DNA of 37,216 bases from Pseudomonadales bacterium (GTDB taxonomy: Bacteria; Pseudomonadota; Gammaproteobacteria; Pseudomonadales; Pseudohongiellaceae), in the NCBI GenBank assembly GCA_022821865.1, contig JAJECW010000017.1:1-37216 (forward strand), given 5' to 3'. Positions 7,811 through 17,314 of this stretch are shown in pieces (position 1 is the first letter of the stretch; each line of letters starts with the position of its first letter). Below the pieces are notes generated by a model. The model saw only the letters and a list, made by a program, of their open reading frames with translations. It was not told the origin of the DNA and made no database searches. A program made the translations under genes and the position numbers.

Positions 7811-8892
7811 TGGTGTACTGGTTATCCGAATACCTGATGCGGCTCGACAGCAGTTTCGCGGTGCTGCAGTACATTACCGTGCGCGCGGCTTTCAGCGTCA
7901 TCACGGCGCTGGTGGTTTCGCTGATTTTCGGCCCCATCATCATCGACCGGCTGAATCTCGCCCAGGTGGGCCAGGTGGTGCGGGATGACGGCCCCCAGAC
8001 CCATTTCGAAAAAGCCGGAACGCCCACCATGGGCGGCGTGCTGATTCTGCTCAGCATCGCCGTGAGCACCCTGCTCTGGTCGGACTGGGGCAACCATTAT
8101 GTCTGGATCGTGCTCGGGATAACCCTGTTGTTCGGCGCCGTGGGTTTTGTCGACGACTACCGCAAGCTGGTCCGCCGGGACCCCGCGGGCCTGCCCGCCC
8201 GCTGGAAGTACTTCTGGCAATCGGTGTTCGGCTTCGGCGGCGCGGTGGTGCTCTATCTGTCGGCGCCGGGCAGTATTGAAATCGAATACATCGTGCCCTT
8301 TTTCAAGGACGTGGCGCTGAATCTCGGCATTGTCTACATCATCATCAGCTATTTCATGATCGTGGGCTTCAGCAATGCGGTGAATCTTACCGACGGGCTG
8401 GACGGCCTCGCCATCCTGCCCACGGTGCTGGTGGGCGGCGCCCTGGGAGTGATCGCCTATCTGGCGGGCCACGCCGAGTTCTCCGCCTATCTCAATATTC
8501 CCCATGTGTCGGGTTCCGGCGAGATTTCCATTTTCGCCGGCGCCCTGCTCGGCGCGGGACTCGGTTTTCTCTGGTTCAACACCTATCCGGCCCAGGTCTT
8601 CATGGGAGATATCGGCGCCCTGGCGCTTGGCGCCGCGCTCGGCGTCATGGCGATCATTTCCCGCCATGAAATCGTGCTGTTCATCATGGGCGGAGTGTTC
8701 GTGGTGGAGACCGCCTCGGTCATCATCCAGGTCGCCTCGTTCAAGCTGACGGGCAAGCGCATTTTCCGCATGGCGCCCCTGCACCATCATTTTGAACTCA
8801 AGGGCTGGCCCGAGCCACGGGTGATCGTGCGCTTCTGGATCATCACCCTGATGCTGGTCCTGTTCGGGCTGGTCACCCTGAAACTGCGCTGA
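7810..8892 (+). CDS. mraY: Phospho-MurNAc-pentapeptide translocase MraY
   Basis: Integral membrane enzyme that transfers phospho-MurNAc-pentapeptide from UDP to undecaprenyl phosphate, making lipid I. The length is 360 residues, as in E. coli. Family signatures are present: [18 protein letters not shown] near 57-74, the Asp pair at 115-116 (FVDDYRKL), [13 protein letters not shown], Asp267 in [10 protein letters not shown], and the histidine loop [13 protein letters not shown]. About ten hydrophobic segments alternate with these loops. The start overlaps the murF stop by one base. Confidence 0.97.
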   Translation: MVYWLSEYLMRLDSSFAVLQYITVRAAFSVITALVVSLIFGPIIIDRLNLAQVGQVVRDDGPQTHFEKAGTPTMGGVLILLSIAVSTLLWSDWGNHYVWIVLGITLLFGAVGFVDDYRKLVRRDPAGLPARWKYFWQSVFGFGGAVVLYLSAPGSIEIEYIVPFFKDVALNLGIVYIIISYFMIVGFSNAVNLTDGLDGLAILPTVLVGGALGVIAYLAGHAEFSAYLNIPHVSGSGEISIFAGALLGAGLGFLWFNTYPAQVFMGDIGALALGAALGVMAIISRHEIVLFIMGGVFVVETASVIIQVASFKLTGKRIFRMAPLHHHFELKGWPEPRVIVRFWIITLMLVLFGLVTLKLR

Positions 8893-8913
8893 GGCCGCGG
8901 GGAAGAACTGACG

Positions 8914-10281
8914 ATGATGACTGGCGCAAGCGGCCAAAACCCGTCCAGCGTGATCGTCGGTCTCGGCGACACGGGGTTTTCCTGCGCCCGCTATTTCCTC
9001 AAGCGCCAGCAGCAGTTCCGGGTCGTGGACAGCCGCCCGCAGCCGCCGCGGCTGGCGGACCTGGAGCGGCTGCGGCCGGGGGTCGAAGTCGAACTCGGGG
9101 AATTCCGCGTCGATAGCCTGCTTGCCGCCCGGGAGCTTGTGGTGAGCCCCGGCGTCGACCTGCGCACCCCGGCCCTGGCCGAGGCGCTAGCCGCGGGCGT
9201 GCCGGTAAGCGGCGATATGGATATCTTTTCGAGGGAAGCGCGCGGCTCCATTGTTGCGGTGACCGGCTCCAATGGCAAAAGCACCGTGGTTGCCATGCTT
9301 GCCCGGATGCTTGACGCCGCCGGCGTCCACTACGGCCTTGGCGGCAATCTCGATGGCGAGCGATTCCGACCCGTGCTCGAATTGCTCGAGGACGAGCGCA
9401 AAGACTGGTATGTGCTCGAGATTTCCAGTTTTCAGCTCGAAACCACCCGGCGACTGAACGCCGAAATCGCCCTGATCCTCAATCTCAGCGCCGACCATCT
9501 CGACCGCTATGACAGCCTGGAAGACTATGCCCGGGCCAAGCAACGGATCTTCCGCGGCTGCCGCGGCATCGTGCTGAACCGGGATGAGCCGTTGAGCCGT
9601 CCGCCCGGGGCCGCGGAGGTTCCGGTGGTCAGTTATGGGCTCGATGCGCCGGCCACGGGACAGGCGGGACTGCGGCAACATCAGGATGAAGCCTGGCTCG
9701 CCATTGGCGATGAGCCGCTGCTGCCGGTGGGCGATTTGAAAATTCCCGGTCGGCACAACGCGGCCAACGCCCTGGCGGCCCTGGCTCTGGCGCTGGCCAT
9801 GGGTGTCCCGCGGCGGGCGGTGCTCACTGGTCTGCGGGAATTCCCCGGCTTGCCCCACCGTTGCCAGTGGCTGGCGAATATCGGGGGAGTCGATTGGTAT
9901 AACGATTCCAAGGCCACCAATGTGGGCGCCTGCGCCGCCGCCGTGGCCAATCTCGGCGCGGACTGTGAAGGGCAGGTGCTGCTCATCGCCGGCGGCCTGG
10001 GCAAGGGCGCCGATTTTTCCGCGCTGGCGCCCGTGGTGGGGAAAGCCGTCCGGACGATGGTATTGATCGGCCGCGACGCCGGCCGGATCGCTGCCGCCCT
10101 CGGCCCGGACGTCCCGGTGCAGTTTGCCGCGAGTCTGGAACAGGCAGTGGCGACCGCCCACCGGGAAGCGCTACCCGGGGACGCGGTGTTGCTGTCGCCG
10201 GCCTGCGCGAGTCATGACATGTTCCACAGCTTTCAGGCCCGGGGGGAAGCCTTCATCCGCTGCGTGGAGGCCCTGCAATGA
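8914..10281 (+). CDS. murD: UDP-MurNAc-L-Ala:D-Glu ligase MurD
   Basis: Cytoplasmic Mur ligase that adds D-glutamate to UDP-MurNAc-L-alanine. The 455 residues show an N-terminal nucleotide-binding fold with VGLGDTG-S near 16-22, the P-loop AVTGSNGKST (about 113-122), EISSFQLE, the NLSADHLDRY segment and NDSKATN in the central/C-terminal domain. A 21-base gap separates it from mraY, and GGGGAAG lies upstream of the tandem ATGATG start. The stop overlaps the ftsW start (ATGA). Confidence 0.96.
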   Translation: MMTGASGQNPSSVIVGLGDTGFSCARYFLKRQQQFRVVDSRPQPPRLADLERLRPGVEVELGEFRVDSLLAARELVVSPGVDLRTPALAEALAAGVPVSGDMDIFSREARGSIVAVTGSNGKSTVVAMLARMLDAAGVHYGLGGNLDGERFRPVLELLEDERKDWYVLEISSFQLETTRRLNAEIALILNLSADHLDRYDSLEDYARAKQRIFRGCRGIVLNRDEPLSRPPGAAEVPVVSYGLDAPATGQAGLRQHQDEAWLAIGDEPLLPVGDLKIPGRHNAANALAALALALAMGVPRRAVLTGLREFPGLPHRCQWLANIGGVDWYNDSKATNVGACAAAVANLGADCEGQVLLIAGGLGKGADFSALAPVVGKAVRTMVLIGRDAGRIAAALGPDVPVQFAASLEQAVATAHREALPGDAVLLSPACASHDMFHSFQARGEAFIRCVEALQ

Positions 10282-11486
10282 TCGGCGCCGCCACCGCAGC
10301 AAACCGCGCCCCCATGGCCATGCGGCCCGCCCGGGAGCCGAGGCCGGCGGCGGTGCTCGTGGTGGCCATGCTGCTGCTTGCCTTCGGCCTGCTGATGATG
10401 ACTTCGGCATCCATTGAAATCGCCCAGAACCTTTACGGCGACTCGCTGTTTTTCATCAAGCGGCAACTGGTTTTCGCCACGCTGGGAGTGGGCGTGATGC
10501 TCTTCCTGATGGCGGTGCCGATCCGGGTCTGGAACAGTATGGGCTGGCTGTTGCTGCTGGCCTCCTACGCCCTGCTGGCGATCGTGCTGATTCCCGGCGT
10601 CGGCCGCGAGGTCAACGGCTCCATGCGCTGGATTGATCTCGGCTTCGTTGCCGTGCAGCCTTCCGAGCCCGCCAAGGTCTTTCTGGTGATCTATCTCGCC
10701 TCCTACCTGGCCCGCCATCGGGACAGCGTCTGCAATAGCTGGCTGGGCATACTCGTGCCCCTGGTCCCGGTTGGGCTGGCGGTCATGCTGTTGCAGATGG
10801 AGCCCGACCACGGCGCCATGGCCATTGTGGCGCTTACCGCCCTGTGCCTGGTTTTCCTGGCCGGCGCCGGCATCTGGCGCATGCTGACCCTGATGCTGAT
10901 GTCGGTGGCGGCCATCGCCGTGCTCGCCTGGACCCAGCCCTATGTGGTCAGGCGCCTGACCGCATTTCTCGACCCCTGGGCGCCGGAGAACATATTCGGC
11001 GCCGGCTATCAGTTGGGCCAGGCCCAGATCGCCTTTGGCCGTGGCGGGTTGTTTGGCGCCGGCCTTGGCAACAGCATCCAGAAAATCGACTTTCTGCCCG
11101 AGGCCCACAATGATTTCATTCTGGCGGTCATCGGCGAGGAACTTGGACTTGCCGGGGTTGCCCTGGTGGTCTTGCTGTTCTGCCTGCTGGTCTGGTGCTG
11201 TTTTTCCATTGCCACGCAAGCCCATCTGCGCGAGCGCTATTTCTCGGCTTTTCTGGCCTGGGGGCTCGGCCTGCTGCTGGCGGGCCAGGCCATGGTCAAT
11301 ATCGGCGTGAATCTCGGCCTGTTGCCCACCAAGGGCCTGACCCTGCCATTCCTGAGCTATGGCGGGGCCAGCCTGATCGTCTGCTGCGGCATGATCGGGC
11401 TGCTATTGCGAATCCAGTACGAAACCGAATGCCTGTCCGAGCCACATGCCGGGCAGGGGCCGGGCCGGCGCCGGAGGCTGCCGTGA
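10278..11486 (+). CDS. ftsW: Septal peptidoglycan glycosyltransferase FtsW
   Basis: SEDS-family polymerase that assembles septal glycan from lipid II with FtsI. The 402-residue protein has about ten hydrophobic segments. Diagnostic loops are GREVNGSMRWIDLG-VAVQPSEPAK, the conserved region ending FLPEAHNDFILAVIGEELG, whose Asp is the predicted catalytic residue of SEDS enzymes, and GLLPTKGLTLPFLSYGGASL near the C-terminus. A basic tail (RRRR) follows. It overlaps murD upstream (ATGA) and murG downstream (GTGA). Confidence 0.96.
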   Translation: MIGAATAANRAPMAMRPAREPRPAAVLVVAMLLLAFGLLMMTSASIEIAQNLYGDSLFFIKRQLVFATLGVGVMLFLMAVPIRVWNSMGWLLLLASYALLAIVLIPGVGREVNGSMRWIDLGFVAVQPSEPAKVFLVIYLASYLARHRDSVCNSWLGILVPLVPVGLAVMLLQMEPDHGAMAIVALTALCLVFLAGAGIWRMLTLMLMSVAAIAVLAWTQPYVVRRLTAFLDPWAPENIFGAGYQLGQAQIAFGRGGLFGAGLGNSIQKIDFLPEAHNDFILAVIGEELGLAGVALVVLLFCLLVWCCFSIATQAHLRERYFSAFLAWGLGLLLAGQAMVNIGVNLGLLPTKGLTLPFLSYGGASLIVCCGMIGLLLRIQYETECLSEPHAGQGPGRRRRLP

Positions 11487-12655
11487 ACGGGCGGGCGCCA
11501 ACCGTGCTGATCATGGCCGCCGGCACCGGCGGCCATGTGTTTCCCGCGCTGTGCATCGCCCGGGAATTGCGGCGGGCGGGGGTGAGCATCCACTGGCTTG
11601 GCACCTCGGCGGGCATGGAAAACAAACTGCTGCGGAACGAAAACTTTCCCTTTCACGCCATTGGCGCCAGCGGTCTGCGCGGCGCCGGTCCGCGGCGGCT
11701 GCTCATGGCGCCGGCCATGCTGTCGCGGGCGCTCTGGCGCTCGCTGCAGATCCTGCGCCAACTGCGGCCCGACTGCCTGCTCGGCATGGGCGGCTATGTC
11801 ACCGGCCCCGGCGCGCTTGCCGCCCGCCTGCTGCGGATTCCCGTGCTGATTCACGAACAGAACGCCGTGCCGGGACTGACCAACCGGATTGTCCGCCGCT
11901 GGGCCCGGCGCATTTATGAGGCTTTTCCAAAGACTTTTCCGCCGGATGAGCGGGTGGAATTCACCGGCAATCCGGTGCGTGAAGAAATCGCCGGGCTTGT
12001 CCATCGCCAGCGGCGGCGGCGCAAGGGCCCGCTGCGCCTGCTAGTGCTTGGCGGCAGCCAGGGTGCCGAGGCGCTGAATGCGCTGATTCCCGATCTGATC
12101 GCCGGCTGGCGGGGGGGGCAGCCCCTGCAGGTGCTGCATCAGTGCGGTTTTTCCGCCATGGCCAGAACCCGCCGCCGCTATCAGAAACACGAGGTGGACC
12201 TGGACAATCAGCACCGGCTGGTGGGCTTCATCCGGGAAATGGACGAGGCCTATTCCTGGGCCGACCTGGTGTTGTGCCGCGCCGGCGCAAGCACCGTGTC
12301 GGAAATCGCCGCCAGCGGCCTGCCGGCGATCTTCGTACCCTACCCGCATCACAAGGACCGGCAGCAACTGTTCAATGCCAGATGGCTGGCGGCCCGGCAG
12401 GCGGCGGAAATCGTCGAGCAGTCGGAACTGTCGGTCAAGCGGCTGCGGCAGATTCTGTCGCGGCTGGACCGGGACCGGGACTGGCTGCTGGAAATGTCCC
12501 GCCGCGCCAGGGATATGGCGATTACCGACGCCGCCGAACGCGTCGCCCGGTCCTGTCTGGCCTTCCTGCGGGAAAATTCGCCGCCGCCTGTCGAGCAGGA
12601 ACCAGGGCGGGAAAAAAAGCAGCCAGTGGAAAACAAGGCGGAGCAAGCTCCATGA
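11483..12655 (+). CDS. murG: Lipid II synthase MurG
   Basis: Peripheral inner-membrane GT28 glycosyltransferase that adds GlcNAc to lipid I. The 390-residue product begins from a GTG that overlaps the ftsW stop (GTGA). Glycine loop [13 protein letters not shown] is at about 11-23, [11 protein letters not shown] in the N-domain, [12 protein letters not shown] opening the C-domain, and the UDP-GlcNAc site [31 protein letters not shown]. It is about 30 residues longer than E. coli MurG, with the extra length in a charged, Glu/Lys/Pro-rich tail after about residue 360 that looks disordered. The stop overlaps the murC start (ATGA). Confidence 0.96.
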   Translation: MNGRAPTVLIMAAGTGGHVFPALCIARELRRAGVSIHWLGTSAGMENKLLRNENFPFHAIGASGLRGAGPRRLLMAPAMLSRALWRSLQILRQLRPDCLLGMGGYVTGPGALAARLLRIPVLIHEQNAVPGLTNRIVRRWARRIYEAFPKTFPPDERVEFTGNPVREEIAGLVHRQRRRRKGPLRLLVLGGSQGAEALNALIPDLIAGWRGGQPLQVLHQCGFSAMARTRRRYQKHEVDLDNQHRLVGFIREMDEAYSWADLVLCRAGASTVSEIAASGLPAIFVPYPHHKDRQQLFNARWLAARQAAEIVEQSELSVKRLRQILSRLDRDRDWLLEMSRRARDMAITDAAERVARSCLAFLRENSPPPVEQEPGREKKQPVENKAEQAP

Positions 12656-14112
12656 CCGAGCCCGCCCTGAACCAGTATCCCCCCGGCATGCGCCGGATCC
12701 GGACGATTCATTTCATCGGCATCGGCGGCGCCGGCATGTGCGGAATCGCCGAAGTGCTTTTCAATCAGGGTTATGTGGTAACCGGCTCGGACCTGCGCGA
12801 ATCCACGGTGACCGCGCGACTGGGGCGCATGGGCATCCGGATCTTCACCGGTCACGACGCCGCCCATGTCAGCGACGCCGATGTGGTGGTCTACTCCTCC
12901 GCCGTGCCCGGGGACAATCCCGAATTGCTGGCGGCTTCCCGGGCTGGCAAGCCCCTGATTCCCCGGGCTGAAATGCTGGCGGAACTGATGCGCTACCGGC
13001 ACTCCATCGCCGTGGCGGGAACCCACGGCAAGACCACCACCACCAGCCTCGTGGCTTCGGTTCTTGCCGAAGCCGGCCTCGATCCCACCTTCATTATCGG
13101 CGGCGTGCTCAACAGTGCCGGCAGCAATGCCCGCCTCGGGGAAAGCCGATATCTCGTCGCCGAAGCCGACGAAAGCGACGCCTCCTTTCTCCACCTGCAA
13201 CCGCTGGTTGCCGTGGTTACCAATATCGAAGCCGACCACATGGCCACCTATGGCGGCGATTTCGAAAACCTGAAGCGGTATTTCGTGAACTTTCTCCACA
13301 ATCTGCCCTTCCACGGCCTGGCGGTGCTGTGCATCGACGATCCCGCCATACGGGAGATACTGCCGCGGATTTCCCGCCCGGTGATCACTTTTGGATTCCA
13401 CCCCCGGGCGGACTACCGCATCGGCAAATTGCGCCAGCAGGGCCGCCGGATCTGTTTTGAGCTGAGCCGTCCCGAAGCCCTGCCGCCGCTTGCCCTGGAA
13501 TTGCAGATGCCGGGCCGACACAATGCGCTGAACGCCGCCGCGGCGGTGGCGGTGGCCAGCGACGAGGGCGTGGATGACGATCACATCCGCGCCGGCGTCT
13601 CCGGATTCAGCGGCGTCGGGCGCCGCTTTGAGCCGCTTGGCGAGTTTCCCGTGCCCGGCGGCATGGTCAGCCTGATCGATGACTACGGCCATCATCCCAC
13701 CGAGCTGGAAGTCACCGTTGCCGCCCTGCGGGCCGGCTGGCCCGAGCGCCGGCTGGTGATGATCTTTCAGCCGCACCGGTACAGCCGCACCCGGGACCTG
13801 TACGAGGATTTCGTAGGTGTGTTGACCCAGGTGGACGTGCTGCTGCTGCTCGAAGTGTACAGCGCCGGGGAGCAGCCGTTGCCCGGCGCCGATTCCCGTT
13901 CGCTGTGCGGCTCCGTCAGGCAGTTCGGCCGGGTCGATCCCATCTATGTAGCCCAGGACGATCAACTGCGACCGCTGCTGATGGGACTGCTGCGGCCAGG
14001 CGATATCGTGCTGACCCAGGGCGCCGGCAATGTGGGCGCCCTGGCGCGGCAACTGGCGGAAGAGGGTTTCCTCCCCGATGGGGAAAACGCCCGGGAAGGG
14101 AGCGAATCATGA
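12652..14112 (+). CDS. murC: UDP-MurNAc:L-alanine ligase MurC
   Basis: ATP-dependent ligase that adds the first amino acid, L-alanine, to UDP-MurNAc. The 486 residues include the UDP-binding [17 protein letters not shown] near 23-39, the P-loop [10 protein letters not shown] (about 122-131), [12 protein letters not shown], and DDYGHHPTE with FQPHRYSRT in the C-terminal half, all MurC-specific. It is joined to murG and ddl by ATGA overlaps. murB, which often follows murC in this cluster, is absent; ddl comes next. Confidence 0.97.
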   Translation: MTEPALNQYPPGMRRIRTIHFIGIGGAGMCGIAEVLFNQGYVVTGSDLRESTVTARLGRMGIRIFTGHDAAHVSDADVVVYSSAVPGDNPELLAASRAGKPLIPRAEMLAELMRYRHSIAVAGTHGKTTTTSLVASVLAEAGLDPTFIIGGVLNSAGSNARLGESRYLVAEADESDASFLHLQPLVAVVTNIEADHMATYGGDFENLKRYFVNFLHNLPFHGLAVLCIDDPAIREILPRISRPVITFGFHPRADYRIGKLRQQGRRICFELSRPEALPPLALELQMPGRHNALNAAAAVAVASDEGVDDDHIRAGVSGFSGVGRRFEPLGEFPVPGGMVSLIDDYGHHPTELEVTVAALRAGWPERRLVMIFQPHRYSRTRDLYEDFVGVLTQVDVLLLLEVYSAGEQPLPGADSRSLCGSVRQFGRVDPIYVAQDDQLRPLLMGLLRPGDIVLTQGAGNVGALARQLAEEGFLPDGENAREGSES

Positions 14113-15050
14113 GCCCGCGGCAGTTGCCTGAAAGCGTGGTCGGGCTGGGCCGGATCGCCGTGCTCATGGGAGGTGACTCCCCCGAGCGGGAAGTCTCCCT
14201 GCGCAGCGGCCAGGCTGCCTGGGAAAGCCTGCAACGCCTGGGGCTGCCCGCGGTCCGCATTGACGCCGGCCGCGATGTGGCGGAACGACTTGCCGCCGAA
14301 CGGGCGGACTTCGTCATCATCATGCTTCATGGCCGCGGCGGCGAGGATGGCGCTGTGCAGGGTTTGCTCGAAGTCCTCGGCCTGCCCTACAGCGGCAGCG
14401 GCGTGCTCGCGTCGGCGCTGGCCATGGACAAGATCAAGAGCAAGCGGATCTGGCGCGAAGCCGGCCTGGCCACACCGGATTTTCTGGAACTCTCCGCCGA
14501 TACCGACTGGGAAGCCGCCATGGCCGGACTCGGCTCCGCCGTGGTCAAACCCGTTGCCGGCGGTTCCAGCCTGGGGGTGGATATCGTCCACGACGCCGCG
14601 GCGCTCAAGCGGCAGTTCCGGGCGGCCGCGGCTTTTGATTCCCCGGTCATGGCCGAGACATACATACAGGGCAGGGAGTTCTCCGTGGGTGTCCTGCAGG
14701 ACGACGTGCTGCCCGCTGTGGAACTGCGCACCCGGCGCAGGTTTTTCGACTACCAGGCGAAATACGAGGACCGGGACACCGAATACCTCTGCCCGGCGGA
14801 CCTGCCGCGGACCAGACGCGAAGAGTTGCAGTCCCTGGCCCGGCATGCCTGCCACGCCCTGGGTTGCCGGGGGCTGGCGCGGGTCGATCTGATGCAGGAT
14901 CGGGAAGAAAACTTCTTCCTGCTGGAAGTAAACACGATTCCGGGCATGACCGGACACAGCATCATTCCCATGGCGGCAAGCCGCCTGGGAAGGAGTTATG
15001 ACGATCTCATGGTGCAGATTCTCGAATGCGAAGCGGGAGCGCCCCGCTGA
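14109..15050 (+). CDS. ddl: D-alanine--D-alanine ligase
   Basis: ATP-grasp ligase making the D-Ala-D-Ala end of the peptidoglycan stem. The 313-residue protein has [17 protein letters not shown] near 18-34, [23 protein letters not shown] in the ATP-grasp fold, and the metal-binding end [15 protein letters not shown]. Its place between murC and ftsQ is that of ddlB. It overlaps murC (ATGA at 14109) and ftsQ (TGATG at 15048-15052). The frame is open upstream of 14109, but that sequence is antisense-like shadow of murC and not Ddl. Confidence 0.96.
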   Translation: MSPRQLPESVVGLGRIAVLMGGDSPEREVSLRSGQAAWESLQRLGLPAVRIDAGRDVAERLAAERADFVIIMLHGRGGEDGAVQGLLEVLGLPYSGSGVLASALAMDKIKSKRIWREAGLATPDFLELSADTDWEAAMAGLGSAVVKPVAGGSSLGVDIVHDAAALKRQFRAAAAFDSPVMAETYIQGREFSVGVLQDDVLPAVELRTRRRFFDYQAKYEDRDTEYLCPADLPRTRREELQSLARHACHALGCRGLARVDLMQDREENFFLLEVNTIPGMTGHSIIPMAASRLGRSYDDLMVQILECEAGAPR

Positions 15051-15811
15051 TGGGCAAATCCCGCGGCAGGGCCGACCGGGGAAGCCTCTTCCTCCGCCTG
15101 CTGCTGACGATCCCCCTGCTTGGCGCCGGCGTGTTCGCCTGGCGGCACTGGGATGCGCTGGAGCCGCGGCTCAATCCGCCGCTGTCCCGGGTCGAGATAC
15201 ACGGTGAGTTGCGGCATCTCGCGGAAAGCGAAATCCGCGCGGTGCTCGCGCCCTACGCGGGCATCGGCTTTTTCGAACTCAATCTGGAACAGTTGCGGGA
15301 ACAGATCGAGAACCTGCAATGGGTCGCCACCGCCTCGGCGGGGCGCCGCTGGCCGGATACGCTCAGCGTGCGCATCGGCGAGGAAACCGTCATCGCCCGC
15401 TGGGGGGAAGATCGCCTGATCACCCAGCGCGGCCGGGTCATTGCGCCGGATTCCTCAGCCATCGATACAGCGCTGCCGCGGCTTGACGGCCCGCCGGATT
15501 CACAGTTCGAGGTCATGCGGCAATACCTGCGGCTCAACCAGATCCTCTATCCCGCCGGCCTGCGCCTGAGCGGTTTGCAGGCCAGCCCCCGGCAAAGCTG
15601 GCGGCTGCAACTGAACGGCGTCACCGAAGTGGTGCTTGGCAGCGAGGATCTGGTCAACCGGCTGCAGCGCTATGTGGATTTTTACCTGAGCCAGCCGGAA
15701 ACCGAGCGGCAGCGGCACGAAGTGGCCGACCTGCGCTACGGCAGCCGGTTCAGCATCAGAATGCGGGGTGAGTCCCGGTCGGCGCAGCCGACAAAGAGCA
15801 AAGCTCTTTGA
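15050..15811 (+). CDS. ftsQ: Cell division protein FtsQ
   Basis: Bitopic divisome scaffold that recruits FtsL-FtsB and downstream proteins. The 253 residues hold a basic cytoplasmic tail (1-12), one membrane segment (about 13-30), a POTRA domain (about 45-115, starting 'LSRVEIHGELRHLAESEI') and the beta domain. The family C-terminus normally stops soon after the 'VDLRY-NGFAVR' strand, seen here as 'ADLRYGSRFSIRM' near residues 227-239. The last dozen residues and the stop are read from the repeat element at 15774-15930, so the tail appears to have been replaced or extended by it. The start overlaps the ddl stop by one base. Confidence 0.93.
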   Translation: MGKSRGRADRGSLFLRLLLTIPLLGAGVFAWRHWDALEPRLNPPLSRVEIHGELRHLAESEIRAVLAPYAGIGFFELNLEQLREQIENLQWVATASAGRRWPDTLSVRIGEETVIARWGEDRLITQRGRVIAPDSSAIDTALPRLDGPPDSQFEVMRQYLRLNQILYPAGLRLSGLQASPRQSWRLQLNGVTEVVLGSEDLVNRLQRYVDFYLSQPETERQRHEVADLRYGSRFSIRMRGESRSAQPTKSKAL

Positions 15812-15930
15812 GGGACGAACGGCTTGCCATGGAAGGCAAGACCGGGGTGAATCGGGGTCGAAATGTTCGCGCCAGGGATGGCAGGCACAATCTGTCAGGA
15901 TGCAGGTACCCGGTCGGCGCAGCCGACAAA
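15774..15930. repeat. Repeat element bounded by a 22-base direct repeat, between ftsQ and ftsA
   Basis: A 22-base exact repeat (starting CCCGGTCGG, ending GCCGACAAA) occurs at 15774-15795 and 15909-15930; each copy contains the small palindrome GTCGGC-GCA-GCCGAC. Between them are CAAAGAGC-AAA-GCTCTTTG (15792-15810, perfect eight-pair stem containing part of the ftsQ stop), CTTGCC-ATGGAA-GGCAAG (15823-15840) and GCC-AGGGAT-GGC (15872-15883). The hexaloops ATGGAA and AGGGAT match the repeats at 1-90 and 1196-1270. After the element, GGGGCGTTCAGCCCC (15934-15948) is another small hairpin. No T-run follows any of them, so a rho-independent terminator is not supported. Confidence 0.7.
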
Positions 15931-15967
15931 ACGGGGGCGTTCAGCCCCATATTGAGTATTGCGAGAC

Positions 15968-17218
15968 ATGAACGAAACCGCGGGAAGACACGGCAAAACC
16001 ATCGTCGGGCTCGACATCGGCACCACCAAGGTGGCGGCGCTGGTGGGCGAAGTTTCCGATCAGGGCGAGCTGAATGTCATCGGCATGGGCAGCCACCCCT
16101 CCCTCGGGCTGAAAAAGGGCGTGGTGGTGGACATCGAATCCACCGTCATTTCGATTCAGCGCGCGTTGGAAGCGGCGAGACAGGAAACCGGCCATCCGAT
16201 CCATTCGGTGTACGCGGGAATCGCCGGCAGCCACGTGCGAAGCATGAATTCCAGCGGCGTGGTGTCGATTCGCGACGGCGAGGTCACCCGGGCCGACGTG
16301 GACCGGGTCAATGATTCTGCCCGGGCGGTGGAAATCCCGCCCGACGAGCGCATTCTTCACGTGGTGCCGCAGGACTACACGATCAATTCCCAGAGCGGCG
16401 TCAAGGAGCCGCTGGGCATGTCCGGCTCCCGCCTCGAAGTGCGGGCGCATCTCGTTACCGCCGCGGTGAACGCCATCCAGAACATCGAAAAATGCATTCG
16501 CCGCTGCAATCTGGAAATCGAACAGCTCGTGCTTGAGCAGATCGCCTCGGCGGAAGCGGTATTGACCCCCGATGAAAAGGAGCTTGGCGTCTGTCTCGTG
16601 GACATCGGCGGCGGCACCACCGACATTGCCATCTTCACCTCGGATGCGCTGCAATTCACCGGTGTCATTCCCATCGCCGGGGACCAGGTCACCAGCGATA
16701 TCGCCACCGCCCTGCGCACGCCGCGGCAGAACGCCAACCAGCTCAAGATCAAGTACGGCAGCGCCCTGGTGCAACTGACCCAGCCCGAGGAAACCATCGA
16801 GGTTCCCAGCGTCGGCGACCGCGCGCCGCGGGAATTGTCCCAGCAGAACCTGGCGGAAGTGGTGGAGCCCAGGTACGAGGAACTGTTTTCGCTGGTCCAG
16901 CAGCAACTTTCGGAGAGCAATATGGAGAAGCTGCTCGCGGCGGGAATCGTCCTCACCGGAGGCTCGGCCAGGATACCCGGCGCGGTGGAGCTTGCCGAGG
17001 AGGTATTGCATCAGCCGGTTCGCGTGGGAACGCCTCAGAAAGTCAAGGGACGTGCCGATATAGTAAACAATCCGATCCACTCCACGGGGGTCGGGCTGTT
17101 GCTGTATGGAATGAAGGATATGGAAGAACAGGGCAGCCAGACGGACCGGCTGGAAGAAAAACCCGAAGCGGACGGTCTTCTCGCCTCCACCCGGCGCTTT
17201 TTCCGGCGATTTGCATGA
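15968..17218 (+). CDS. ftsA: Cell division protein FtsA
   Basis: Actin-like ATPase that tethers FtsZ to the membrane and recruits the divisome. The 416 residues begin with VGLDIGTTKVAALVGE (phosphate 1), then the 1C domain, LVDIGGGTTDIAIF (phosphate 2, about 215-228) and VLTGGSARIPG (adenosine loop). The amphipathic C-terminal membrane-targeting helix is present (LLASTRRFFRRFA). I chose ATG 15968; an in-frame TTG at 15959 would add three residues. The ribosome site is weak. Unlike its upstream neighbours it is not overlapped by ftsQ: a 156-base gap with the repeat element separates them, so it may depend on its own promoter. Confidence 0.96.
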   Translation: MNETAGRHGKTIVGLDIGTTKVAALVGEVSDQGELNVIGMGSHPSLGLKKGVVVDIESTVISIQRALEAARQETGHPIHSVYAGIAGSHVRSMNSSGVVSIRDGEVTRADVDRVNDSARAVEIPPDERILHVVPQDYTINSQSGVKEPLGMSGSRLEVRAHLVTAAVNAIQNIEKCIRRCNLEIEQLVLEQIASAEAVLTPDEKELGVCLVDIGGGTTDIAIFTSDALQFTGVIPIAGDQVTSDIATALRTPRQNANQLKIKYGSALVQLTQPEETIEVPSVGDRAPRELSQQNLAEVVEPRYEELFSLVQQQLSESNMEKLLAAGIVLTGGSARIPGAVELAEEVLHQPVRVGTPQKVKGRADIVNNPIHSTGVGLLLYGMKDMEEQGSQTDRLEEKPEADGLLASTRRFFRRFA

Positions 17219-17314
17219 ACGGCGCCCCAGGATGGCAAGCCGGCCATTGAAAGAACACACAGTCTGCGCCCGATGTTGCGGTCAGACATGCAGTCAGGAC
17301 TCAGGAGCAAGGCA

